The position numbers were made by a program, and so were the translations under genes. A DNA stretch of 35,417 nucleotides from assembly GCA_043745485.1 (NCBI GenBank), contig JAYTSU010000004.1, positions 1 to 35,417 on the forward strand, given 5' to 3'. The notes below the pieces were generated by a model. It saw nothing but the letters and a program-made list of their open reading frames with translations, was not told where the DNA came from and made no database searches. Positions 15,873 through 22,791 of this stretch are shown one piece after another. The first letter of the stretch is position 1. Every line of letters starts with the position of its first letter. Source of the stretch: RYN-417 sp043745485 (GTDB lineage: Bacteria; Patescibacteriota; Saccharimonadia; Saccharimonadales; JACDBH01).

Positions 15873-16189
15873 GTCAGGTGGTAGTTGTAAAGTTTCCCTT
15901 TTCTAACTTGGCGCATGCCAAGAACCGGCCCGCATTAGTTTTAGCAATTGGGGATTATGGCAACCCTGTATTATGTCAGATTACTTCTATACCTGGCGAC
16001 AAACTTGACTGGGTGATACAGCTCAACAAAGCCGACATGGAGGGCAATGGGCTCGAAATTTTAAGCTATATAAGGGTGGACAAAATATTTACCGCCGATC
16101 CTTCAATTATTGTTCGTACTGTGGGCAATATTTCGATACTTAAGCGGCTAGAAGTTAAACATAAGCTTGCACTGCTACTTGACCTGTAG
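15854..16189 (+). CDS. mazF: MazF/PemK-family endoribonuclease toxin
   Basis: 111 aa, the normal MazF size. The start 'GQVVVVKFPFSNLAHAKNRPALVL' has the family pattern 'G.V..v.FpfsD....K.RPalVl', with Arg at residue 25 before 'PAL', and 'CQITSIPGD' fits the strand carrying the conserved Thr/Ser. The C-terminal 'VGNISILKRLEVKHKLALLL' matches the last helix. It would cleave mRNA at specific short sequences. The 19-base overlap with mazE points to coupled synthesis. Confidence 0.87.
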   Translation: MGQFEIGQVVVVKFPFSNLAHAKNRPALVLAIGDYGNPVLCQITSIPGDKLDWVIQLNKADMEGNGLEILSYIRVDKIFTADPSIIVRTVGNISILKRLEVKHKLALLLDL

Positions 16190-16229
16190 GCCATTGTTAA
16201 CCACAAGCTATATGCTGTAAACTGAATTT

Positions 16230-16943
16230 ATGTGGCAAAACAAAAACAACGAGTTATACAAAGAGTTTGTCTTTCGTGACTTTACGGAGGCGTTTACGTT
16301 TATGGAGCAGGTGGCTATGGTTGCCGAGCGACTCAACCATCATCCGCGCTGGCTGAATGAGTGGAACAAAGTACAGTTCTGGTTGCGCACCCACAGTGCC
16401 GGCGGCGTAACAGAAAAAGATACTCAGCTTGCGGACGAAATCGATAAGGCCTATAAGCACCTTAAAGAAGCCGAGGACTCTAAGCCGCTACCCAAGCTTA
16501 ATGAGATAAAGTTATTCACCGACGGTGGGTCACGTGGCAATCCCGGCCCAAGTGCTGGAGCATTTGTCATCTTGGACATGGCTGATATCGTTGTAAAAAA
16601 GAATGGAAAGTACCTAGGAGTTACAACGAACAACTTAGCGGAATATCATTCCCTGAAAGGTGGACTGGAGGCAGCGCAGGCTATGGGTGCCAGATATGTA
16701 CATGTCTTTATGGACAGCTTGTTGGTCATCAATCAAATGAAGGGGATTTATAGGATTAAGAATCAAGAAGTCACGCCGGTGCACCAGGCTGTACGGGCAT
16801 TATTACCAAGCTTTGAGCAAGTGCAGTTTACGCATATCCCACGGGAGTATAACCGCTTAGCTGATACTGAGGTCAATACTATCCTTGATGGGATTGACGA
16901 TAAGTCCGTACCTCAAAATGTCCGTCGTCATCGCCGCCATTAA
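16230..16943 (+). CDS. fusion of pterin-4a-carbinolamine dehydratase-like domain and RNase HI
   Basis: 237 aa. Residues 1-80 carry the PCD/DCoH pattern: 'FTFMEQVAMVAERLNHHPRW', 'NKVQFWLRTHSAGGVTEKD' and 'LADEID', with His37, His38, Pro39 and His55 in the conserved places. Residues ~93-220 are an RNase HI domain: 'FTDGGSRGNPGP' (Asp98), 'NNLAEYHSL' (Glu138), 'MDSLLVINQM' (Asp162) and 'NRLADTEVN' (Asp212) make a full DEDD site. The C-terminus is basic. The RNase H part should cut RNA in RNA-DNA hybrids. No other pterin-pathway gene is seen here, so the role of the PCD domain (catalysis or dimerisation) is open. The two domains are in one uninterrupted frame; there is no SD. Confidence 0.85.
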   Translation: MWQNKNNELYKEFVFRDFTEAFTFMEQVAMVAERLNHHPRWLNEWNKVQFWLRTHSAGGVTEKDTQLADEIDKAYKHLKEAEDSKPLPKLNEIKLFTDGGSRGNPGPSAGAFVILDMADIVVKKNGKYLGVTTNNLAEYHSLKGGLEAAQAMGARYVHVFMDSLLVINQMKGIYRIKNQEVTPVHQAVRALLPSFEQVQFTHIPREYNRLADTEVNTILDGIDDKSVPQNVRRHRRH

Positions 16944-16975
16944 GTTACACGGGTATCAATTTAATGTGATTATGC

Positions 16976-16981
16976 TATAAT
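16976..16981 (+). promoter_or_regulatory. -10 element of rnpB
   Basis: TATAAT with an upstream TGC (extended -10), 7 bases before the base of helix P1. Confidence 0.65.
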
Positions 16982-16987
16982 ATTAGA

Positions 16988-17352
16988 GTCAGATTTTCGG
17001 CTAGTCGCCGTCCCGTTCGCGGGAGGGAGGAAAGTCCGGGCAGCATAGGGAAGTACTGTTGCTAACAGCAACCGAAAGAAACTTCAGGGAAAGTGCCACA
17101 GAAACGATACCGCCAACCAGCTGTAAGGCCAGGGGTAAGGATGAAACGAGTGAGGTAAGAGCTCACAGCATCTTACGGCGACGTAGGATGCAGGTAAACC
17201 CAGTACGTTGCAAGGAGATATGTCTTATTAAGGTTTCCCGCCGAGGCATGTTACAAGAACCGCTTGAGCTTATAAGCAATTGTAAGCCTAGATAGATGAT
17301 TAGCATTTGACTTAGGTCAGATACAAAACCCGGCTTATAGATTGTCTGACAT
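16988..17352 (+). ncRNA. rnpB: RNase P RNA
   Basis: The catalytic RNA that trims tRNA 5' ends. The conserved core is plain: 'GGGAGGAAAGTCCGGGC' (17027-17043, CR-I), 'ACAGAAA' and 'CCGCCAACC' region (about 17098-17120), 'GGTAAGGATGAAACG' and 'GTGAGGTAAGAGCTCACAG' (17132-17168), 'GATGCAGGTAAACCC' (17187-17201) and 'AGATAGATGATT' near the 3' end (CR-V, 17289-17300). GTCAGA (16988-16993) pairs with TCTGAC (17345-17350) to close P1. It is a bacterial A-type-like RNA of about 365 bases. It ends at a terminator shared with rplT. Confidence 0.96.
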
Positions 17353-17354
17353 TT

Positions 17355-17385
17355 AAAAAACCGCCCCCTATAGGAGCGGTTTTTT
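17355..17385. terminator. bidirectional intrinsic terminator between rnpB and rplT
   Basis: AAAAAACCGC (17355-17364) and GCGGTTTTTT (17376-17385) make a stem with a T-run on each strand, ending rnpB on the plus strand and the infC operon on the minus strand. Confidence 0.85.
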
Positions 17386-17400
17386 CTTGCCGCATACCAA

Positions 17401-17745
17401 TTATTTCTGAGTGGCTTTGACGACGGCAGTAAAGGCTGCTGGTTCGTTCACGGCTAATTCACTCAAGACTTTGCGATCAAGGGTAATGCCAGAAACTTTG
17501 AGTGCGTTGATAAGCTTAGAATAGGTAGTTTCGTTGAGGTGGGCAGCTGCATTGATGCGAGCGTTCCATAACTGGCGGAAGGTACGTTTTTTGAGTTTGC
17601 GGTCGCGGGTAGCGTTCTGCATACCTTTGACAACGGCTTGGCGTCCACGGCGGATGCTGCTGCGGTTAGAAAGGGTCATGCCCTTGGTTGCTTTGCGGAT
17701 TTTCTGGTGTCGCTTGTGGCTGGTTACGCCTCTTTTTACGCGCAT
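17401..17745 (-). CDS. rplT: 50S ribosomal protein bL20
   Basis: 114 aa. 'MRVKRGVTSHKRHQKIRKATKGMTLSNR' and 'RDRKLKKRTFRQLWNARINAAAHLNETTYSKLINAL' are diagnostic. The protein starts assembly of the large subunit and in other bacteria represses this same operon. It is the last gene of infC-rpmI-rplT, 2 bases after rpmI. Confidence 0.97.
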   Translation of the reverse strand: MRVKRGVTSHKRHQKIRKATKGMTLSNRSSIRRGRQAVVKGMQNATRDRKLKKRTFRQLWNARINAAAHLNETTYSKLINALKVSGITLDRKVLSELAVNEPAAFTAVVKATQK

Positions 17746-17747
17746 TA

Positions 17748-17942
17748 TTAGACTCCTAAGTTCAATTTAAGGTTTTTTGCAGTCTTGCCGGTCATTTGTT
17801 TCATACCTGCAAAGCCACGCTTGCGGCTGGCTGATTTGTGCTGCAAAAGGTGGTTGCCACCTGCGTGGCGGACAAGCATCTTTGCGTTTTTAGTAACGCG
17901 CACGCGCTTGGCGGTTCCTTTATGAGTTTTGAGTTTAGGCAT
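17748..17942 (-). CDS. rpmI: 50S ribosomal protein bL35
   Basis: 64 aa beginning 'MPKLKTHKGTAKRVRVTKNAKML', the standard bL35 N-terminus; an in-frame ATG 14 codons upstream (17984) would add residues foreign to the family and is rejected. The basic 'GGNHLLQHKSASRKRGF' segment is typical. Middle gene of the operon. Confidence 0.95.
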   Translation of the reverse strand: MPKLKTHKGTAKRVRVTKNAKMLVRHAGGNHLLQHKSASRKRGFAGMKQMTGKTAKNLKLNLGV

Positions 17943-18056
17943 GATTATTCTTCTTTCCGCTCTCATTATTTTGCATCTGGCCAATTAATAAATACTGGCT
18001 AGAAGCTTATTAGTTATTATTTTAACACTTTAGAGCGTCGTTTGTCTACTCTGTTT

Positions 18057-18596
18057 TTAGGCTTCTTCTGGTTTTGGGGTTGGCTTGGCGCCGTTGCTGC
18101 GGATCATGAAGATAAGTTGCTTGCCGTTGAGCTGTGGTGCTGAGTCTACGGCAATAGTGCCGTTAAAGCTGTCGATGAGACGTTCTGCAAGCTTAAAGCC
18201 AAGTTCGCGGTGAGCATTCTCGCGGCCCCTATAAACAACGGCAATCTTAACCTTATCGCCATCATCCAAGAAGCCTTGTACCTTACGGAGCTTGACTGCC
18301 ATATCGTTCTCACCGATTTTGAGACCAAAGCGCATTTGTTTAACTTCTTGTACCTTCACGCCACGCTTGTTCTTTTGAAGCTGCTTAGTGCGTTGGTAGT
18401 TGTATTTGCCATAATCGACAATCTTACAAACCGGAGGGTTGGCATCAGGCGAAACTTCAACTAAGTCCAAGCCCGCGTCCTGAGCTGCCCGTAATGCTTC
18501 GGAGCGTGACATTACACCTAAGTTTTCACCGTGTTCATCTAAAACTCTTAATTCATTCGCCCGTATTTGCGTATTAATCCGAGTAAACTTACTGAT
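18057..18596 (-). CDS. infC: translation initiation factor IF-3, AUC start codon
   Basis: 179 aa when started at ATC (18594-18596). The frame upstream of the first ATG (18512) encodes 'FTRINTQIRANELRVLDEHGENLGV', the universal IF3 N-terminus, so starting at 18512 would remove 28 family-typical residues. No ATG, GTG or TTG is present upstream in frame near the SD, whereas AAGGAG (18604-18609) stands 7 bases before ATC. E. coli infC starts at AUU, which IF3 itself discriminates against to autoregulate; AUC here fits the same logic. The C-terminal domain is complete, with a short Pro/Glu tail. A near-consensus promoter precedes it. Confidence 0.92.
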   Translation of the reverse strand: MSKFTRINTQIRANELRVLDEHGENLGVMSRSEALRAAQDAGLDLVEVSPDANPPVCKIVDYGKYNYQRTKQLQKNKRGVKVQEVKQMRFGLKIGENDMAVKLRKVQGFLDDGDKVKIAVVYRGRENAHRELGFKLAERLIDSFNGTIAVDSAPQLNGKQLIFMIRSNGAKPTPKPEEA

Positions 18597-18637
18597 AGAA
18601 CATCTCCTTATTAAAAGTTGCTAAACATTTGACTCAA

Positions 18638-18666
18638 ATTGTAACAGAGTGAGCAATAGAGGTCAA
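18638..18666 (-). promoter_or_regulatory. promoter of infC-rpmI-rplT
   Basis: Minus strand: TTGACC (18661-18666), 17 bases, TACAAT (18638-18643). Hexamers are identical to those of the rpmB promoter. A leader of about 35 bases with an SD follows, unlike rpmB. Confidence 0.8.
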
Positions 18667-18671
18667 TAAAC

Positions 18672-20237
18672 TTACGCAGCTGAGCGTGCGCCAATATTCT
18701 CTTGGGCTATCATGCTGGTACTTATGTGGCGGGGGCGGTACTGCAAAGCTTCGGCGACATGTTTAGTGCCGACTTTGTCAGAGTTGTCGAGGTCAGCGAT
18801 GGTGCGGGCGACTTTGACGCTGCGCATGTATGCCCGCGCGCTCAGTTGTAACTTTAAGGCGGCACTGTCTAACAGCTGCTTAGCTTCAGGAGTTAACTGT
18901 GCGGCTTGCTTGACGTCACGGCTGCCCAGTGAGCCGTTAAGCTTGCCATGATTGGTTTTCCGTTTTGTTTGTCGTTGGCGGGCTTCCAGGACACGTATCG
19001 CGACGGTTTTGCTTGGTTCTTCGCCCGATTTTAAGGCCAAAAGGTTTGCATGGTCGACTGATTCGACGTCTACATACAAATCTATACGATCTAAAATCGG
19101 TCCGCTAAGCTTCTTTTCATATTGCGTAATCATATGCGGCGCACAAATACATTCGCGGCCGGTGCCATAAAACCCACAAGGACAAGGGTTTTTAGTACCT
19201 ATGAGGATAAAGTCTGCAGGATAGGTAATAGTGTCTTTTGCTCGTGAAATGGTAATGGTCTTATCTTCTAACGGCTGGCGCAATGTCTCGATTGTACTGC
19301 GGTTAAACTCTGGGAGCTCGTCCATAAAAAGTACGCCGCTGTGGCTCAAAGACACTTCTCCGGGACGCGGGTTTGACCCACCGCCAATGACCGCGACATT
19401 GCTGGCGCTATGGTGTGGCGCACGGAACGGCCGCGAAGACATAATTTTTTCAAACTGGTTGTGTGCGAGGCTGTGCAAGTGCGTTACTATCAGCATTTCA
19501 TCGCGGGTAAGTCTGGGCATAATGCTCGGCAGTGCTTTCGCAAGCATGCTTTTACCGGTACCCGGCGCACCGCTAAGTAACACGTTATGCTGGCCGGCAG
19601 CAGCTATTTCTAAAGCTCTTTTTGCTTGGTACTGTCCAATAACATCATTAAAATCCAGCTCATACTCTTCAGCTGTAGCTGATTCGTCCACCATGCCGTC
19701 ACCAGTTTCAACTTTATAAAAACCGTTAGAGGTAGCAGACAGATAGAATTCGCCCAATATCGTCGCAGGAATAACCGTGATGCCGGGAACCAACTGGGCC
19801 TGTGGCAGGTTGCCAAGCGGTATAATAAACTGCATCACACCGTGTTTTTTAGCAGTCAGGATTTTGCCAATAATGCCGCGCACGCTGCGTACTGTGCCGT
19901 CGAGGCCCAGCTCTCCAAAGATCACCGACTTTTCAATGTCTTCGCTGGCTGCAATCTGCCCACTGGTGCATAAAATAGCAACGGCAATGCTTAGGTCAAA
20001 GCTGCTGCCATCCTTTGGGATGTCAGCAGGTGCTAGGTTAATGGTGATGCGCTTACGTGGGAGATTAAGCTTACTGTTAGTAAATGCGCCACGTAGACGC
20101 TCGCGGGCCTCGTCGACGGCCTTATTGGCTATGCCAACAATCACAATGTTCGGCAGGTTGTTGCTGATATGGCATTCGACATCCACCAGCGTCCCACCAA
20201 ATCCTGAATCAATAAAGCTACGTACTTTAGTTCCCAT
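18672..20237 (-). CDS. comM: ComM/YifB-type AAA+ ATPase (Mg-chelatase-like)
   Basis: 521 aa. The N-terminal ChlI-like domain ('GIANKAVDEARERLRGAF', 'NLAPADIPKDGSSFDL') precedes the AAA+ core with Walker A 'GAPGTGKS' (residues 223-230), Walker B 'VLFMDELPEF' and the Cys cluster 'KNPCPCGFYGTGRECICA'. The C-terminal 'ARAYMRSVKVARTIADL' helix bundle is present. In naturally competent bacteria ComM is a hexameric helicase that extends branch migration during transformation; the same job here, in a lineage reported to take up DNA, is inference. It stands just upstream of the infC promoter. Confidence 0.95.
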   Translation of the reverse strand: MGTKVRSFIDSGFGGTLVDVECHISNNLPNIVIVGIANKAVDEARERLRGAFTNSKLNLPRKRITINLAPADIPKDGSSFDLSIAVAILCTSGQIAASEDIEKSVIFGELGLDGTVRSVRGIIGKILTAKKHGVMQFIIPLGNLPQAQLVPGITVIPATILGEFYLSATSNGFYKVETGDGMVDESATAEEYELDFNDVIGQYQAKRALEIAAAGQHNVLLSGAPGTGKSMLAKALPSIMPRLTRDEMLIVTHLHSLAHNQFEKIMSSRPFRAPHHSASNVAVIGGGSNPRPGEVSLSHSGVLFMDELPEFNRSTIETLRQPLEDKTITISRAKDTITYPADFILIGTKNPCPCGFYGTGRECICAPHMITQYEKKLSGPILDRIDLYVDVESVDHANLLALKSGEEPSKTVAIRVLEARQRQTKRKTNHGKLNGSLGSRDVKQAAQLTPEAKQLLDSAALKLQLSARAYMRSVKVARTIADLDNSDKVGTKHVAEALQYRPRHISTSMIAQENIGARSAA

Positions 20238-20321
20238 ATTGCGGCTGATTGTAATACTACTTGTAGTATATGCAAGCGTAGGCAGTATATAAAATATGCA
20301 GGATTAGTAGGGTATATATAG

Positions 20322-20484
20322 AAAAACCGCCAGCTTTTTGCTTGGCGGTTCTTTTTTGGTGGATAATGTTAGTTTTGTTTTTTAGCTTTTCGAGTTTTTA
20401 ATTTTGGTGGTGATAACAGCTTGCGAGAAACTGTTATCACCGAAGTTCTTTTTTGTTTTTGAGTACTTTATTTATTCAAGTACT
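20322..20484 (-). ncRNA. candidate small RNA
   Basis: A complete transcription unit without an ORF. A promoter (20491-20519) predicts a start at about 20484, exactly at the base of a 7-bp hairpin (AGTACTT/AAGTACT, 20462-20484). A perfect 11-bp hairpin follows (GGTGATAACAG 20409-20419 with CTGTTATCACC 20431-20441), then a purine- and A-rich single-stranded stretch, and an intrinsic terminator with a U-run. The layout, with 5' stabilising hairpin, loop-bearing hairpin, unstructured A-rich linker and terminator, is that of a trans-acting sRNA. The identity and target are unknown. Confidence 0.55.
20325..20350. terminator. intrinsic terminator (both strands possible)
   Basis: AACCGCCA (20325-20332) pairs with TGGCGGTT (20343-20350). 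On the minus strand a T-run follows at 20322-20326, ending the candidate sRNA. On the plus strand CTTTTTT follows, though no plus-strand transcript is known to enter. Confidence 0.75.
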
Positions 20485-20490
20485 GAATGT

Positions 20491-20519
20491 ATCTTATACA
20501 CACCCGAGAAGGCTGTCAA
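20491..20519 (-). promoter_or_regulatory. promoter of the candidate sRNA
   Basis: Minus strand: TTGACA (20514-20519), 17 bases, TAAGAT (20491-20496). The -10 overlaps a DnaA-box-like TTATACACA (20494-20502), and an inverted one lies at 20539-20547. Confidence 0.6.
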
Positions 20520-20914
20520 CATGTTTTTGCTTATATTTCTGTGTATAACTTCCTACATGAGCAATGTTAGATTTCTCACAGGTGATAAAGCATACAAAAG
20601 TTCGTTTTTAGAATAGTGGATAACCTAAATAAGTAGACATAAGTAATGCCTGAAACTGTGTTTAAGCTGAGTACAACTAAAGATTTTAGTGTCCTACATC
20701 TAACTATGATGGGTAATGTCAATTTTACCCACGTAGTATGTTTTTTGGAGGTTCGTAATAACCTGGGTTATATACAGAAATAATTTATTGTCAGGCAACT
20801 TATGATTCAGAAAAGTCTTTAACTAAGACCTCTCAATTATGTAAGGAGATAAAAATAATCAGAACAGCAGGCTAAGCTTACGTCAGAGTTTAATATTGCC
20901 TGTACAGTTGGTAT
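20520..20914. other. gene-poor AT-rich stretch
   Basis: No credible coding region. An open frame at 20404-20616 overlaps the sRNA hairpins, has no SD and reads as low-complexity translation of AT-rich DNA. A DnaA-box-like TGTGTATAA is at 20539-20547. A short hairpin (AGGTT/AACCT) is at about 20749-20764. Confidence 0.3.
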
Positions 20915-21039
20915 GTGGTAATTAAGCTTGGCTGCGCACCACGGTATTCGTGGATAGTGCGCTAAAATATGGCATGTTTCATGTCGCAGGCTAGTAATTC
21001 ATGAAAGCATTTAGCGTGCCGAAGATGTGAAATTACCAC
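20915..21039. other. structured segment closed by a 9-bp stem
   Basis: GTGGTAATT (20915-20923) pairs with AATTACCAC (21031-21039). Inside are GCGCA-CCACG/CGTGG-GTGCGC (about 20934-20962), GGCATG/CATGTC (20972-20987) and an alternative CGCTAAA/TTTAGCG pairing. It may be an RNA or a cruciform-forming DNA element; no promoter is obvious. Confidence 0.35.
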
Positions 21040-21429
21040 GCCATAAGATCTTTAATATGCGTAAAAATACGAACACTGGCTGAGAACGATTTATCGTGCA
21101 CTGTATAGTTGACTTAATGGCAAGGTAGGGCATGAATATATTACGCAAATATGCGACAGTATTTACTCATATCCATCCACAAATGACCCACCTGGAGCCA
21201 CAATCAAAAATCAATATTATGTGAAAAAATGATAGTGAACGTGTGGCACTTTTTGTCCTTCCGGGGTAGTAAAAGGATACGAGCAAAGCCGTGGTTATGA
21301 GTAGTATAAAATAGTAAATTAGGGGCAAACATATGTTCGTATTTTAGTTTAAAATTGAAATGTTATAAATATTACTACGATAAATATTACCTCCTCAACT
21401 CTTTATATTTATATTTACTACAACGTTTA

Positions 21430-21650
21430 TGTTGACCTGATGCATCTAAAGGCGTATGCTGGTCGAGTAAGCCAAAAAATAAAAACTTACCAACAAAAAA
21501 GCTAGATGCCTTAAACAGGCAACAAAGCTCCTGAAATAGCGCTCAGTGCCCCCTAAAGGTGCATCGAGCGGTCAGTCAAAGCTACGGACGATAAGCGCCA
21601 TACAGTAATTTTTACGGGCGGTTTTATCGTCCTAGCTTCTAAGTTTTTTT
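21430..21650 (+). ncRNA. candidate structured RNA or leader ending in an intrinsic terminator
   Basis: GCATCTA (21442-21448) pairs with TAGATGC (21503-21509) around a GTAAG/CTTAC hairpin with an A-rich loop; CGCTC (21540-21544) pairs with GAGCG (21566-21570). The 3' end is a long stem, AAGCTACGGACGATAA (21579-21594) with TTATCGTCCTAGCTT (21624-21638), followed by a seven-T run (21644-21650). It lies 90 bases upstream of a membrane-protein gene and could be a regulatory leader (riboswitch-type) or an independent RNA. It does not match tmRNA, SRP RNA, TPP or SAM-I consensus by eye. Confidence 0.4.
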
Positions 21651-21667
21651 AAAAAAAGGAATACAAA

Positions 21668-21703
21668 ATGTCAGAAAAATATAAAAGAAAACGCAAAGAA
21701 TAG
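21668..21703 (+). CDS. possible 11-aa basic peptide
   Basis: ATG with a good SD (AAAGGA at 21655-21660) opens a 12-codon frame, MSEKYKRKRKE, ending in TAG. It lies just after the terminator-like stem of 21579-21650 and before the membrane gene at 21739. It could be a leader peptide or chance; there is no other support. Confidence 0.2.
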   Translation: MSEKYKRKRKE

Positions 21704-21738
21704 TTACGAAATAAACTAAAAAAGCGAACACAAATAAA

Positions 21739-22095
21739 ATGAATAAATTCTACCGGCAAAAAAAATTATCACTCGTGCTGCTTAGCGCGATATTTTTATG
21801 CCTGTTTGTTATAAGCACTGACCCGCGGAAACTTTCTGCGCCGTTACTCCTCGTGCCCCCGGTACTAGTATTTTTCATTTTATTTGGACTTGCGCTCAGC
21901 ACACTCAGTGCATTTACTGAAGTGCCAAAAGCTAAACAACGCTTAATGAGCGGCGTACTTGCCAGTGCGCCTGTCTTGTTGCTGTTACTTGCTTCACTCG
22001 GCCAACTAACAGGCAAGGATGCATTCTTGTCGGTGCTCTTTATTGGAGGACTGGCAGTTTACTTTAGCCGCGCTTCATTGGTGGGCACGCAATGA
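21739..22095 (+). CDS. small polytopic membrane protein, unknown function
   Basis: 118 aa. Four hydrophobic segments are seen: residues ~10-28, ~34-56, ~75-92 and ~98-112, with a basic N-terminus (MNKFYRQKK), suggesting an N-in topology. No motif identifies a family. The start has no clear SD. It ends with TGA and is followed by a terminator, so it is a single-gene unit downstream of a possible regulatory RNA. Confidence 0.65.
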   Translation: MNKFYRQKKLSLVLLSAIFLCLFVISTDPRKLSAPLLLVPPVLVFFILFGLALSTLSAFTEVPKAKQRLMSGVLASAPVLLLLLASLGQLTGKDAFLSVLFIGGLAVYFSRASLVGTQ

Positions 22096-22139
22096 GCCCG
22101 TAATTCTGCTTCTTTTACGGTCTCACTGTAGTTATAAAG

Positions 22140-22166
22140 CCGGCCCACTTGTAGGGGTCGGTTTTT
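22140..22166 (+). terminator. intrinsic terminator
   Basis: CCGGCCC (22140-22146) pairs with GGGGTCGG (22154-22161), then five T (22162-22166). It ends the 21739 membrane-gene transcript. Confidence 0.75.
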
Positions 22167-22220
22167 CGTATATCAACTGTCACCGTATAGACTTTCTGTA
22201 CTGCTATATAAGATGAATTT

Positions 22221-22229
22221 TGCTATAAT
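22221..22229 (+). promoter_or_regulatory. extended -10 of the secretion-ATPase operon, leaderless type
   Basis: TG-C-TATAAT ending 10 bases before the ATG at 22240, with no SD. Confidence 0.55.
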
Positions 22230-22239
22230 TACATAAGTT

Positions 22240-22647
22240 ATGGATCCACAAGCACAAAACCAGGGCAGTTTCGAAATGCCGCCACAACAGTCAAACGCCA
22301 ATATGATACCGACTGTAGCTCGTGCAGAGCACCAAGCTTCGGCTCCTGAAACCATGCCCGCAATTGGTGCTCCAATACCAACTAGCACTACTAGCGGTGC
22401 GTCAGCACCTGTAGGGCCTCCTATTTTCCAGCCTTCAACCATCCCAGCACCTCCTCAAACACCAATTGCAACACCCGCAGTTGCTGACGATCTAGACCTT
22501 ATAGAAAAAGAATGGGTAGAAAAGGCAAAAGCTATCGTTGCCCAAACTCGTAGTGATCCTTACAACCAAAATAAAGAGATGAATCGCTTTAAAGCTGACT
22601 ATATGCAGAAGCGATATGGCAAAGAAATTAAGTTAGATGAGAAATAA
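22240..22647 (+). CDS. Pro-rich protein with charged C-terminal helix, partner of the downstream ATPase
   Basis: 135 aa. Residues 1-80 are a disordered Pro/Ala/Thr/Gln tract (for example 'PSTIPAPPQTPIATP'). Residues ~82-135 are a conserved-looking charged helix, 'DDLDLIEKEWVEKAKAIV' and 'MNRFKADYMQKRYGKEIKL'. No signal peptide or membrane helix is present. It shares its Pro/Ala-rich composition with the C-terminal tail of the 1,060-aa ATPase encoded next, which suggests joint action at the membrane; this is inference. A dispersed hairpin (copy 2) lies between the two genes. Confidence 0.65.
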   Translation: MDPQAQNQGSFEMPPQQSNANMIPTVARAEHQASAPETMPAIGAPIPTSTTSGASAPVGPPIFQPSTIPAPPQTPIATPAVADDLDLIEKEWVEKAKAIVAQTRSDPYNQNKEMNRFKADYMQKRYGKEIKLDEK

Positions 22648-22651
22648 ACGG

Positions 22652-22770
22652 GAACAATTTACAATGCACACTTTGCCCGAAAACTTGCGCTCCGATACTC
22701 ATGTACTTTTTGATGTACACTCCGTTTCGGTACTCGGTTTTCGAACAAATTGCACTATTGTAAATAGTTC
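22652..22770 (+). repeat. dispersed hairpin element, copy 2 (before the secretion ATPase gene)
   Basis: 119 bases. The outer arm GAACAATTTACAAT (22652-22665) pairs with the last 14 bases (22757-22770) at 13 of 14 positions. GCACA follows at 22666 and TGCA precedes the right arm at 22751-22754. The core contains GCTCCGATACTC, GTAC and CTCCGTTTCGGTACTC, almost identical to copy 3. It starts 4 bases after the stop of the upstream gene and ends 21 bases before the next ATG. Confidence 0.75.
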
Positions 22771-22791
22771 TAACAATAGTTGGAGAAGTAG

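Noticed and set aside
17943..17984. N-terminal extension of rpmI
   Set aside because: The added residues are not bL35-like, and the family start MPKLKTHKGT is at 17942.
20404..20616. Open frame of 70 codons on the plus strand
   Set aside because: It runs through the perfect hairpins and the promoter of the candidate sRNA, has no SD, and its composition is that of translated AT-rich spacer.
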